NCBI GenBank assembly: GCA_003254925.1
Contig: QANZ01001431.1
Span: 59,178-123,177 of the forward strand
Direction of reading: 5' to 3'
DNA from: Chamaecrista fasciculata
Lineage: Eukaryota > Streptophyta > Magnoliopsida > Fabales > Fabaceae
Length of the DNA stretch: 64,000 nucleotides
Within the stretch, counting starts at the first letter, position 1. Each line of letters opens with the position of its first letter. Position numbers and translations under genes: made by a program. Positions 33,519 to 45,406 of the stretch are shown piece by piece. Below the pieces are notes generated by a model. It was not told the origin of the DNA. It did no database searches and saw nothing but the letters and a program-made list of their open reading frames with translations.

Positions 33519-36369
33519 TTCTCAAGGTAAACCATCAGCTTACAAATGTTCTCCGTGGGCCTAATAAAGAACAAGAAGTAGCTAAACAACATTAAGGTCA
33601 TTTTCTGAGTAGAAGATTCTAATTATTTATTTTAATTTGTTCCATCAAAGCAAGTACTTGTAATTAGTTATAAACAATAAGGAAAATAAGAGGAGGAATA
33701 CAAATTGAAGTAGCAGACGATTTGACGAATTGTCCATATATATAAAGGCAGATTTGAAAGGCTAATGTCCTAAAGTAAAGTTTTAGTCGATTCTGAGTCA
33801 GATGAGAGTGACACAAGCTAGAAAAGCCATAGAGTTTATGCCTACATCAATGGACTTAATATATAACATATAACATATATAACCACTCTCTCTGTCGGTT
33901 AGCCTTTTGGCTCCACTCAACTACCGCCTTACCCCCAAACTTCCTACCTTCCAACTGATTCTGTCTTTTATTCTTTTTTTAAAAATTAATTCCCTTTCTT
34001 TTTTGACTAATCCCCCTTAATTAACCCCAATCTAATATAACCTATGAAATATAAACTATAACATTGTGAACCCACTTGCTAATTTTTACATGATATACAT
34101 ACAAGGAGAAGTTTAATATATATTTTAAGATTGCTATAATATGGTTTCACGAGAACAACAGTTACAAGTAACAACAACATAGTCAACTTGGGATTCAGGC
34201 GAACTAGGAAAAGGACCTTCTGACTTTTTGTAGCAAATATTAATGGACCAAAATGCATTTCAAATTTTACTAGATTAGTACCCATTCTATGTGTTGTGTT
34301 GTGTTGTGTACTTGTGTGTGTGTGCATGGTTAATAATCATCCTAACAGGAACAAAGAGCTTAACCAATCAAACAAAATACTAAATAAAGCTATTATATAG
34401 ATGTGAATAATTGGAGGACATGGAAGTTTATATATAATACAAAGCCACGTATAGGACGGCATAATTTATGAAATTAATGGGATAATTTAGTTTAAGATTA
34501 TATATCTATCTATATGTATTTATATAAAAGATTAAGGAATATGACCTACATATAAATAAAAAGAATACAGGAGCAATTAGCAAATGCTGCCAGGTGAGAC
34601 TACAGCATATATGTACTGGTACTGTCCTTGAAGTACACATAACAAAGTGAAAACAAGTTCTTGGAATAAAAATGTTTCCTTTAGATCAACGCATATGATG
34701 ATAGCAGTCTAAAATGATTTCCATAGAAAGAATATATAGGTTTTACCTGCCATTGAATAAAACAAGATCTTCAGCCTGACTTAAAAAAAAACCATAGAAA
34801 AACTGCAATTGAATTGTAATTGCTAGAATAAATTAAAATAATTCCATAATATAACAAAAATTGGCCTTTATAATTAAAAATATTGTTGAAATAATGAAAC
34901 TTGAACCAACGTGAGTTATAACAAACAAAATGTGTACGTGTGTGCCTAAGTGAGTGTTTTAACTTTTAAGAGCCATTTTAGTGTCATATTATATGCTAAC
35001 CTAAATACTTCCATGTTAATCTTTATTTTTTGTCAGGCAAGACTGATTAAATACCCACAGATTCCAGAATTAACTAAACATGTTATTAGAAAACCATGAG
35101 TCAAGGTTGGTAACTTATTCATAGAAAATTCAGGCCACGAGCTTGTTAACAGTTTTTTTTTAGGAAAAAAAGAAAAAGAAAAATAAAGATGAATAAGAAA
35201 CAAAATACCAAGAAGACGACAAATGCCACGCATCAAGAATACACGTGTAGTCTATAAAGCCTGAAGTTTTACTTGTACTTTTTTATCAGTTTTACAAAGA
35301 AAAAGTAAACATATACAAACAGCGAAAGGCTTGACTTTTGAGACCGAAAGTGTGAACAAAGATAAAACTAACAAGAAAAAGTAATCTGTTGGATATTAGT
35401 TTAATGGTCACATAGGACAAAGATCTATCACGTGTCCTTAAGAATATGGTCGATACTAAAAGCTTAAATAATGGGAGTTCTAAGGAAGACACGTCTAGAC
35501 GTATAAGTTAGTCTACCAGGAAAATTCCCCACAAGCAGACATACTAACAAGGACCAAAAGGGTTAATTCTATTAGAAAACTACTTGGATCTACGGCAGAT
35601 GATTGAAGTATTGAATTTCTCCTTGAGAAATATAAATTATAACCACTTGTAGAGGAAATAGTTACTAATATATAATAGTCAAATATTATAAGGAAAAGTC
35701 CAAATGAATTAATTGTTAATTGGTTGAAAGGACCAATGCATGTTTTAGTTAGAGACGCCTTGTGAATCTACGAGATTAATTTTTTGTGAAGCTTCCTTAT
35801 GGGTATTTTAATAATCAAGTGCTGAGTAATAGACCAACGATATACGGTATCAAAAGTAAGTACAAGAAAGCTGCATGTAGGGTTCAAAGTTTGAAACGGC
35901 AAACAGTATTATATAGCACTAAAGCTGTTCAAGGTCAATGCTGTCTTCGTTCAAATAGTAATAAATAATCTTCTTCTGACATCTGGGCCCCAAATTCTTT
36001 ACCGATGATTTAGATGTTTAAACTAGGGACAAATAATTAAAACAAAATAGACATTTTTTGTAATAATTAATCCTGTGGGTTTTAATGAATTTAGTTATGC
36101 ACTCGATCTGCTAAATAGGAGTATACCATAACATGGAGTAAATTACAAGGCAATAGTCAACTCAAGAGTATTTTTTGGGGGGCTTTCTCTGTTCTTGAAA
36201 TTAGATATATTGATGCTTCTCTTAAATTTATTTTCTTCCTTAAGGAAAAAATAAATTTGTGTATATCTTGGGTCGGCTATTTAATAGGCATGACTAGGTC
36301 TGCTGTATAAACAATAAAACACAGCAGCACTCAAGTTTTATAGGGTCAGATCTGTTTGAATACTTACTA

Positions 36370-36643
36370 CTCCCTCCGTTTCTGAATATCTGCTTTTCTG
36401 GAGAACTTTTTTTATTCCAAAATATCTGATGTTTTATAACTTCAAGAGAGCATTAATTATTCTTTTACCATTCTATCCCTATTAAATATAGTAGAGTCAT
36501 AAATGAATAAACATTTTCCAAGTAATTTAATAGGGATAGTTTAGTCTTTTTACCTCAATTTTGTCTTCATTCTAGGTGAGCTAATCATTTCCTTGGTCTG
36601 TGTGTATTTACCTTAAACATCAGATATATAGGAACGGAGGGAG
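36370..36643. mobile_element. Stowaway-type MITE (274 bp)
   Basis: The left end ctccctccgtttctgaatat and the right end, reverse-complemented, ctccctccgttcctatatat, with TA on each side (36368-36369 and 36644-36645). CTCCCTCCGTT termini and a TA target duplication define Stowaway (Tc1/mariner-derived) elements. Confidence 0.85.
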
Positions 36644-39600
36644 TATGTAGCTACAGCTCTTGAAAGTGGAGACACAAACACTTAAATATTAATGGCAAGC
36701 TCTATCTACAGATCAATTGTATTTGACTCAAGCCTTTCATATTTATATAGTCACATGGGCTTACATAATTGATAGTTTTTTTGGTTCAAAGTGGAGTGTG
36801 CGTGAAATAAAAACACATTACTGTTTGAATTTGAAGAAGTCGCATAACCTAGAAATTTTAGAGAGAGTGTTGGAGTGGCAGTAACCTAGGAGAGTAAAGT
36901 AAAGGAGGAGAGGGGTGTGGTGAGTTGACATATGAGTGAGAAAAGTGCATGCAAAAAAACAGACCTAAGACTAGACAAATGGCGAAGGAAACATGCTCGT
37001 ATAGTCCTATCAATTCACTCATTCATTCATGTATCACCTAACCGTTTTCTAGGTACATGTCCTTTCACTCCTCTATATTGGTTCGGGTATAATCCTGTCC
37101 TAAACTCCTAGCCCCCTTTACCTATTTCCCGACAAAAACTGCCGTATCTTTTTAACCGAATCGGCAGTCCCCTCATAACCGTACACGTGGCACTTCCCAT
37201 CTCTGAAACAACGGTCAAATGGGCCTTCCGAGGGCCCAGTCAAACCTTCCTCCTGATCTTTTTACACGTGTACGGCTCACAATCTCAGCACTCTCCCCCA
37301 CTTATAACTGAAGATGGACACGCACACGAGGGTGTCAGACCTTTTACCCTCACACCATAACAGCGCGTGACATTTACTTACCACGCATTCCTAATTTCCT
37401 ATGCCTTGAGTTACCACGCGCTCAAGCAAAGCGCGTTGGAAAACGGTGGGAGGGTGCTGGTTGTTTTTATGGGCTGAGAAAAAAAAACGAATCCCAACCG
37501 CTTTTTCTTTGATAACCGTGCAGAAACTATTAATTTCCTCCCTAGCTAGCTATAATATGAACACGAAACAAAATCACAAAATACAAGGAACAAAAGAAAC
37601 GAGAAAGGTGACGACGGTTGCGATCAATAATGAGAGACGTGACTACAAGGGAATCAATTAAAAAATGATAAAAAAGAAAACCCGAGGAAAGAACTCTAAT
37701 TCCAGAACACGATCGGTTCACTTCACCACCGACAGATCCAAAACAAAAAAAAATAAGAAATTCACAGAACAATATTAATGGCATTCTGAATATATGAATA
37801 TAATATAGCTAGAAAGACAAGATTGAGAAGACATACAGAAGATCAGTGTGAGAAGAAGACATTAACAATATAGCAGGGGAAGAAAGAGAGAAATGAATTG
37901 AAAAAAATGAACAAGAAGAATTAGCTTACCGAAATACTATACGTAGGTAGAGATGGATGGATGAGAATATTGTAGCGATGAAATTTGAAAGCAAGAAAAG
38001 CAGAGAGAGAGAGAGAGGGCGAAAGAGAAGGGGGGAAGAGGGTAATTTATAGAAGGGGTGGTTCGCCAAGTGCCTAGGTGGGTCCATTTCTGGGATTCCA
38101 TTAACTGCTATTCTCAACTTCCCATTCTTTTCTTTCCTTTTCTTTTTTTATTTTTAATTTCCTCTCTATAACCCCATATATTCATTTCCTTCCATTTTGC
38201 AATTACCAATATAGGCCTACTTTGTCATCCTTTAATGCAAATCGCATCTTTCTACCAGAATCGGTGGGTTTTTTTCTTTCCCTTTTTCATTTTATATATC
38301 TAGATTTTGCATTTTTATCAATGGATGCTGCAAATTAATTATATTTCGGGATGTATGTGTCAATAAAAGTTTCACGAGAGATGTTCCTTAATTTTGGCTT
38401 TACCCCCATCCACTTTCCTCTAATCTTTTCACCGTTTTCTTTTCTATCACCCAGAAAAAAAAAAAATTATTTTGACCTTTTAATGCTAAAACATTTAAAT
38501 GATATTTTAAAAATCAGACTGGACAATAAACCATTGGTCAATATAAAAAATAGATATTTTAATTACTTTTTATTTAGTGGACAATTTTCAACATATTCGA
38601 AAGAGCAAATCATTTTCACCTAAAATATAATTACGAATATCTCATGTGATTTTTTAACATAATAGACAACTACAAATGTTCAAGATTGCATGTGATTACG
38701 GAAATAAACTCCATAAAAGTCCGTGTATTTTCCATTTTTAAATAAAGTCATATGGTATCAGTTTTATTGGTATTCATAATCAAGATGAATTTGATTCCTA
38801 TCCCGTGTCTTTTTACCACTTTTCACTTTTGACATTTGATTTTAGACAACAAATTAAATGTCATTAATTATTATACACGTATATATATTCATTATAATTT
38901 GTAAGGCAAGGTAGAGGGGGGCAATCTGAGGGGAAATTAATAAATATTAACAAAAATGTTTATTTCAATCTCATCGAATCCAATATAATCTCCCAGAAAA
39001 AAAAAGTTACTAAATTCATACTAAATAAGTACTGACATATAAAGTAATGCATTTATTAATTACCCAAACTCGCTCCTTATCAATTTAATGCTTAATATAT
39101 ATATATATATATATATATTTGATAATTGATATCTCCAGTCATTTTTCAAACTACAATATATAGTTAACCAAATAAGTCTTATTCAAAATAACAAGATAAT
39201 AGTTATACCTTCTAGGCATCTCTAGTTGCAGATTTTATGTTTAAAGTTAAATGTATTGAGTATACTGTATACAAGTAAAATGGGATTTATAATATGGAGA
39301 TATTATATAAAGATGTTTTCTATCTTTATTACAAAATCTATTCAGCTAATGATTTTATTTATGCTTTGTCTGATTTCTAAATGAAAAAGCTTCGTTTGAT
39401 ATTATCGCTTTATCATAATTAATAATTAACTAGTCAAATAAACAAAATTAACTGTATTTTTCTAAACACTTAATAAATATATATGAATAACATTATATAC
39501 AAGAAGTCCTTAAAATAAATAAACTTTTGTCGTGATATGAGTTGAAGGTTATCAAAATTATCTTTTTCATTCTGTAAACCCGTTTTATTATAAAAGGTTA

Positions 39601-39754
39601 TCAGGTAAGGTATATATTAGCACTCTCTTATATGAGTTGTAATTATGCGTTGCTTTTGACTAAATAGCACACCTACAAAAACTTCCATGTTCTTTTTCTT
39701 TTGAAAAACTATACTAATTGACGGCGTGATGTAGTAGCTACCACCCTTCGAAAC

Positions 39755-40137
39755 AACCGGATCCTCGACAGTCTAAGCATCATACAGTCTCTGTATTTTA
39801 TTACTGTTTGATTTATTGAACAATCCAAATATTGACACGTGTACACCAAATTACAACAACGCATAGTTCCATTTTGACTTGCGTTTTCATCCCCTTCTCG
39901 CATCCCTTGACGGGAGCAACTTTCTCCCCACAATCCAACGACGGCGGCATTTTCATCCCAATCTTGTGACAGCTGCCGCCGTCAAGGGATGCGAGAAGGG
40001 GATGAAAGCGCAAGTCGAAGTGGAACTATGTGTTGCTGCAATTTGGTGTACACGTGGCAATATTTCAATAAATCAAACGGTCTATATTGAATAAAATGCT
40101 GAGACTGTATGATGCTTAGACTGTTGAGGATCCGGTT
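39755..40137. mobile_element. Foldback element with about 10-bp target duplication
   Basis: The left end aaccggatcctcgacagtct continues with aagcatcatacagtctc; the right end mirrors it (gagactgtatgatgcttaga, ctgttgaggatccggtt). Inner arms also pair: catccccttctcgcatccct near 39891 and aagggatgcgagaaggggat near 39984, and gtgtacaccaaattac near 39839 with aatttggtgtacacgtgg near 40041. The outside 10-mers are ccttcgaaac (39745-39754) and ccttccaaac (40138-40147). It is GC-richer than its surroundings and non-coding. Confidence 0.7.
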
Positions 40138-41544
40138 CCTTCCAAACTCTAATATTTTGTTTTTTATTTTTTAACAATATTCTTCCTTTTTTTCCCCTCT
40201 ATAAACTTTACAGATTTTCTAAGCAGATATATACACATTTTAATTTTACCATTAAAGTTGTTTTTTATAGAAATTATTATAATAATACAGATAAAAAAAG
40301 TAACGAATTTTGTGAGGAAAGAACAGTAATAGGCTTTGATTTGTCAATAAAGTTTTGAAATGATTATAGTCTTTAATGGAGACTTTATGAGCTAATTATA
40401 TAAAAACATAAAGTTGAATGTATAGTTCTGATAATTAACATCAAAAGATTATGCATAATGAATCAATGATATATCAATCCAGAAGAATTTATATAATGCA
40501 TTATTTTATTTTGTTTAAAAATGAGAAGGCTAGCTATACTGTAACAGTAGAATTGACTTAATTAATGTATGTAGGTGGTCGCTGTTGATGTAAGCGTAAA
40601 TTAAACCGCAAAGTATAATCTAATAATAAACAATTCAGTTAATCTGCAAGAAATGATAATTTTAATTAATATAGCATATTTCAAGTTTCAACTATACGTA
40701 GCACACACACGATCAAACCAATATTTCAACGTATCCTAATCTGAATACGATAGATCTATGTATTATATAAAAGTTTCTCATTTCAATTCTTAATAGTCCT
40801 GCAATGAATGCTTTCAATGGCATAATCATTTTTTATTACTATTGTTCTCTAATCTAACAGATTTCTGCATCAAATCAACACAGATTTTAGGAAGTTTAAA
40901 ATCTCAAGAAACCACAAATAAACATAGTCGTCTAATTTTAAAACATGTTGCGGATCGAGCCAACACCAACAAAATACAACTTACAAGGAGCTGCTGTTTT
41001 CATTTATGTTCTTTTTTTTACTAATTAGAAATTACAATATAATGTTCCATTTTTAACGATGTCAATTTTGAAATAAATGAAGAATAGCGTAATAATCAGA
41101 GACTTTAATTTTGAAATTCCAAAAGTTAATTGATTGATTATCATATTTATAATTGATTAAGTGTTAATTGATCATATATATAATTAACCTCTCTTCCCAC
41201 TCTGTAATTTTTCTTTTTTTGTCTAAAGATGCTTTATATGTATATATTACTGTTGAAATATACGTTCCGTGCAAGTTATAAACATTTGTTAGACGGAAAA
41301 TAAGTATAATAAGCTGTCAAATATCAATTTGAAATACAAAAGAATACACATCAAATGACAGCCTGAATGGAATAATTTAACCAAAAAGAATAATAGAAAA
41401 CATAGAAAATATCGTTCAATTGATCAAGTAATATTCCCAATAATATTACGATGTTGCTTTGAGATTTAAACTTGTACAATTTAAACATTAAAGAAAAAGG
41501 GAAATTAAAGTAAAACTCCATGTGATTTTTGTTCAAATAGTAAA

Positions 41545-42080
41545 GGTCAAAGGGTATTTTGGTCCTAAATGTATGGTCTAATGTTCATTTTGGTCCATTA
41601 TGTTTCAAAATGTTCAAATTGGTCCTAAATGTTTCCAAAATATTTCATTTTGGTCCTAAATGTTGGTAAACTGTTTCATTTTGATCCAAAACTATTGAAT
41701 TTGGTCATATTTCTATCGTCTCTCATTTCAAGTTCAAAGAACTTGTTAAGAGGAACTCAGTCCGAAATTTGTCGCATTCGAGTTTGAAACGAGAGAGATA
41801 TGATCAATTTTACTTGTTTAAACATGAAACAAGCAGTCTACTTTTAGAACTGATTTGACCTTGTTTGCTGACAGCCTCAACTGGATAGAGAAAGTATTTT
41901 TTGAGAACAATACGTAACTCTAAACTCGTCATATTTAAATTTGAAACGAGCTATATTCAATAGTTTGGGACCAAAATGAAACACTTTGTCAACATTTAGG
42001 ACCAATTTGAACATTTTGAAACATAATGGACCAAAATAAACATTAGGACATACATTTAGGACCAAAATAAACCTTTAACC
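41545..42080. mobile_element. Hairpin MULE-like element with perfect 9-bp duplication
   Basis: The left end ggtcaaagggtattttggtc and the reverse-complemented right end ggttaaaggtttattttggt, both continuing through cctaaatgtatg and ttcattttggtcc. aatagtaaa lies directly outside each end (41536-41544 and 42081-42089). The centre (about 41710-41940) is partly palindromic and contains gtttgaaacgag motifs. No transposase. Confidence 0.78.
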
Positions 42081-42874
42081 AATAGTAAATACATATATGC
42101 ATCTGCCGAAAAAAATAATGAAGATTTTGGTATCTCCTGTGTGAGGACGAGAAAAAAAAAAGATGAATAAAGTCAAAAGTTTCATTTAATTTCTTCCAAT
42201 TTACCCAAACACCCCTACTGGGCAAGGTCTGTCATAAAGGAAGCAGAAGATTTTTAATTAGGAAGTGAAATATTGAGAAATCTATTAATCAATTAGAAGG
42301 AATTTGGCTTTGTCTTATTTCATTTTATTTATTTTTGGTTTGGCTTCAAATTCCTTGAATTTGACCCATGAGGGAATTTTCCATGAAGCTTCCTTAGCTA
42401 TTGTAATTAGTTGTGTGGTCAATGAGTTCATAGTTTCATACGCTATAATACTTTAATAAAATCAGAATTGGAACTTCCACTTGGGATTCTCTGTCTCTCG
42501 CAGATGCCTTCAACAAAAGTGTCTTCCAAGAAGAGACACAATCAAATAATAGGATATAATTTAAAACACACCATGCTGGACTCCAATTCACCAAGAAAAT
42601 CGAAACATGATTTCTTTTTCTGAGTTATTTATACATTTGCATCGATGGCCATGTATTTATAATTTTGTACAATATAGACATTCTAGAATCTAGAGAATTT
42701 TTCGGGACTCTTGTATTGAACTTTTTTTTTTTTTTTAAAAAAAATGAAAATTGCTCTAAGTATTAAATTTGAGTCTGACAAAAATATTGTAGCCGTCAGC
42801 ATTCTTGGGTTATGTTGGATTCGGAAGAGAGCCCAAAATTTTCATATGGGCTTTGAGAGGCCCACTTATGGAAA

Positions 42875-42922
42875 GAAAGATAGTGGTTACATTTTTTTGG
42901 CCTGAAAGATAGTGGGGTTACA
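42875..42922. mobile_element. Micro-insertion tttttttggcct between 17-bp repeats
   Basis: gaaagatagtggttaca at 42875-42891 recurs at 42904-42922 with two extra G's. Only 12 bases (tttttttggcct) separate them. It belongs to the ttcaggcc-poly(A) group, minus orientation. Confidence 0.55.
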
Positions 42923-44368
42923 TGAATGACTCCATATTTCCCACCTTTTCCCCCTTCCTCTCATTTATATTTTTATCCTTTTCTCTCTTGAATAAGAATA
43001 TAAGTTTAGTTTTTCAGGCAAAAAAAAAAAGTATGAGTTTTCTCTCTTTTCAGAGCATCATATTTTGTGAAAGTGATGAACTAGGAACTGAATGAGTGAG
43101 TATTAGAGCGTACCTGGCCAGTGGAAGGTCTGACCATTTTATACTAGGAGGGAGAGCAATCTCGGCATGATCATGCCATTAATGCTCTGATGTAATTGTA
43201 ATCTTTGCTCCTTCGTTATTTCCTTTTTGTTACTTGACGCTTTGATGATGAAGATCGGCTAGGGTGCAATCTCAGGAGCAAGATCTATCAAGTGATTATC
43301 CTGATCTGGATTGATTCTAGGTTAATTCCTGATTGATTCTTGATTGATTCTGGTGTGATTTCCTTCTGTGATGCTTTGCTTCTTAGGCGTTCACGCTCTT
43401 TGCTCTTTGGGCGTCCTCACTTTGCTAAGGCTCTTAAGTGCCAATTTCGTATTGGGTTTGGGGTAACTTCATCATCTGATCTACTTAATTATTGAGCCTA
43501 TTATCATAAAGTTTACTTCTGAATGTATAAAAAAATTTAGAGGGGCGTTGTCTTTTTAAGTAGTCATTTTAATATTTATATTTTTAAGTAATTTAGAGCT
43601 ATTTATATATGTTCAATTTGATGTGTGAAACTGTGAATTTTCTATTGCTCCCCAGGGGTGTGTTCTCTCTTTGTTTGTACTATGTTTCCTTTGAAGTATG
43701 GATATGAATACAAGATACAACACCAATATAAATATCTTGATATGTCAAATTTTTAAAATTATATGACACGACACGACATACACTTATAAATATAAATAAT
43801 TAAAAATTTATAAATTTTGATAAAAATTTTAAAAATTATAATATCTATTCATAATATATATTATATGTATCATTATTTTTTATTGTTTTTCATGTTAAAA
43901 TTACAAAAAATTAATTTTATATTCTAAAACTTATAAATATGTATATACATAACACACTTTCAAAATAAANCACGTAGGTTAGCCTATGTTATGGTCTCGC
44001 AATTCTAAGCTGTGCTTGAAAAAAAAACATGAGTTGAGAAAAAGAATAATGGTAAAAATTGAAATAAAAAAAATTCAAAGAGAAAATAATGGTAAATTTG
44101 GGATTAGTATTTTATTTTATTTTTTTTAGAAAAATTATATATCTTAAATGAGGTGTGAATCGTTTATTTAATATTTACTTAGTAATTCCCCCAATTTTGT
44201 ATTTATTTCAAGTACCGTATAATCAATTTACATGGAATAATCCAAATCCATGGTACTATTTTAGTAATTGATCTTTTTTTTTAGCTTAAACTAATTCGTC
44301 TTTTTTTTTTTGGTGAACAAACTAATTGATCTTTAATTAATAATTATAATATAGGAAGTTAAAATTGA

Positions 44369-44413
44369 AAATTATAACGGATATTTTTTTGAACCAGAAA
44401 TTATAACGGATAT
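44369..44413. mobile_element. Micro-insertion between perfect 16-bp repeats
   Basis: aaattataacggatat is present at 44369-44384 and 44398-44413 without mismatch. The insert is 13 bases: six T's plus gaaccag (ctggttc-poly(A) on the other strand). Confidence 0.6.
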
Positions 44414-44639
44414 AGTTCAATTAAAAGGTAGTAAAACAAGTACTTGTTGGAGGAATTGATGTAAACTAAAATATATATTCAATTTTTTTATGATTATCTC
44501 AAATTGATATATTTTAAATATAACAAATTATAAAATTAAGATAAATTTATATATTTAAAAAATAATAAAAATAGAAGAGTTATTTTTATCACTAGATTGA
44601 GAAAGTACTCTATAAAATGAATGACCTACTTTCATGATT

Positions 44640-44880
44640 GATTTAATCTTATTTGCTGACAGTCCCAACTAAATAGATAAAGTATACCTTGAGAATAATA
44701 TATAATTATAAACTCATCACATTCGAACTTGAAACGAGAAAAATATGATCATATTCAATAATTTGGAACCAAAATAAATTTTTTTGCCAATATTTAACAC
44801 CAATTCGAACATTTTGAAACATGGAGAACCAAAATGAACATTATAACATATATTCAAGACCAAAATAATCCTTTAACCTA
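44640..44880. mobile_element. Decayed copy of the 41.5-kb hairpin family
   Basis: ttgctgacagtcccaactaa, ataatatataattataaact, cgaacttgaaacgagaaa and a terminal ccaaaataatcctttaacc parallel the right half of 41545-42080 (ttgctgacagcctcaactgg, gtttgaaacgagag, ccaaaataaacctttaacc). The left half is missing, so this is a truncated relative. Confidence 0.6.
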
Positions 44881-45406
44881 TAAAAAATCTAAACATGTTA
44901 TTGGGAACTGCAAAGAACAGAAAAAAGTTACAATTCAACTATCCAACAATTCACACTCTGGCATTGAGTAACAAACTGCAATTAGAAAATGAATGTGATA
45001 CAAGAAAAACTTGATACATCTGATACATCTGAAAGTCTATATGTTTTCAAACAAGGAAAGCAATGCACAACGCAGGGTTGCCATTAAGCGACAGAATCAT
45101 CATAATTTAAATATTTTTGGTTGCAGAACGATGGACGGACACATTGACCTTTTGACTATGGACATACATAAGTCTACTGATAGCATTCTCGAAAGTATAG
45201 ATAAAAACAAAAGAAGCTGTGGATCCCTTCGATCCAATATTATGAAAACGAAAAGGCACTATTGATCATCCGGGTCAAGATTACAAAATCAAAAGTCAAC
45301 TAAGAGGGTGTATTTTCATCAATCTCCAATTTAATAAGCCTATTTGCATCATTGGTCACCTCAACTTACTTTTCTATACTGTGCAGAGTCATCTATCGTC
45401 TTCTGT

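Larger units (their letters stand above)
32263..38051 (-). other. Putative TPP leader: non-coding exon and 5.6-kb intron
   Basis: Exon 32263-32353 has an acceptor (ttttttag) upstream, so a further 5' exon must exist. At 38051-37930 the minus strand shows tataaatt (38051-38044), a CT-rich leader with a (ct) run, and a clean donor tttcg|gtaagc at 37930. No other transcription-unit start fits between. The inferred intron (32354-37929) contains a hAT-type MITE, a Stowaway MITE and a GC-richer stretch with CACGTG motifs (about 37178-37270). No gene is seen in it. cDNA is needed to prove the join. Confidence 0.5.
38060..45340. other. Gene-free region with hairpin elements
   Basis: AT-rich DNA upstream of the TPP promoter up to the DnaJ 3' flank. 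Supportable content: the foldback element at 39755-40137, a MULE-like hairpin at 41545-42080, a decayed relative at about 44640-44880, micro-insertions at 42892-42903, about 44302-44318 and 44385-44397, a TA microsatellite near 39089-39120 and one unknown base at 43970. The segment at about 43100-43500 (gattgattct runs, higher GC) resembles retrotransposon remnant but was not identified. No gene is seen. Confidence 0.6.

Noticed and set aside
34721-34800. ccatagaaa repeated around a 62-bp A-tailed segment
   Set aside because: Only 9 bp in AT-rich DNA and with no recognisable element body, so chance cannot be excluded.
37080-37720. GC-richer stretch with CACGTG motifs considered as a separate promoter
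   Set aside because: No coding region or transcript start could be tied to it on either strand; it is recorded as part of the putative TPP leader intron.
43100-43500. GC-richer segment with gattgattct repeats considered as an LTR
   Set aside because: No paired LTR, primer site or target duplication could be found.
32354-45300. Search for microRNA precursors in the gene-poor interval
   Set aside because: No mature sequence of a conserved plant miRNA family that I know was seen; hairpins present are explained by transposon inverted repeats.
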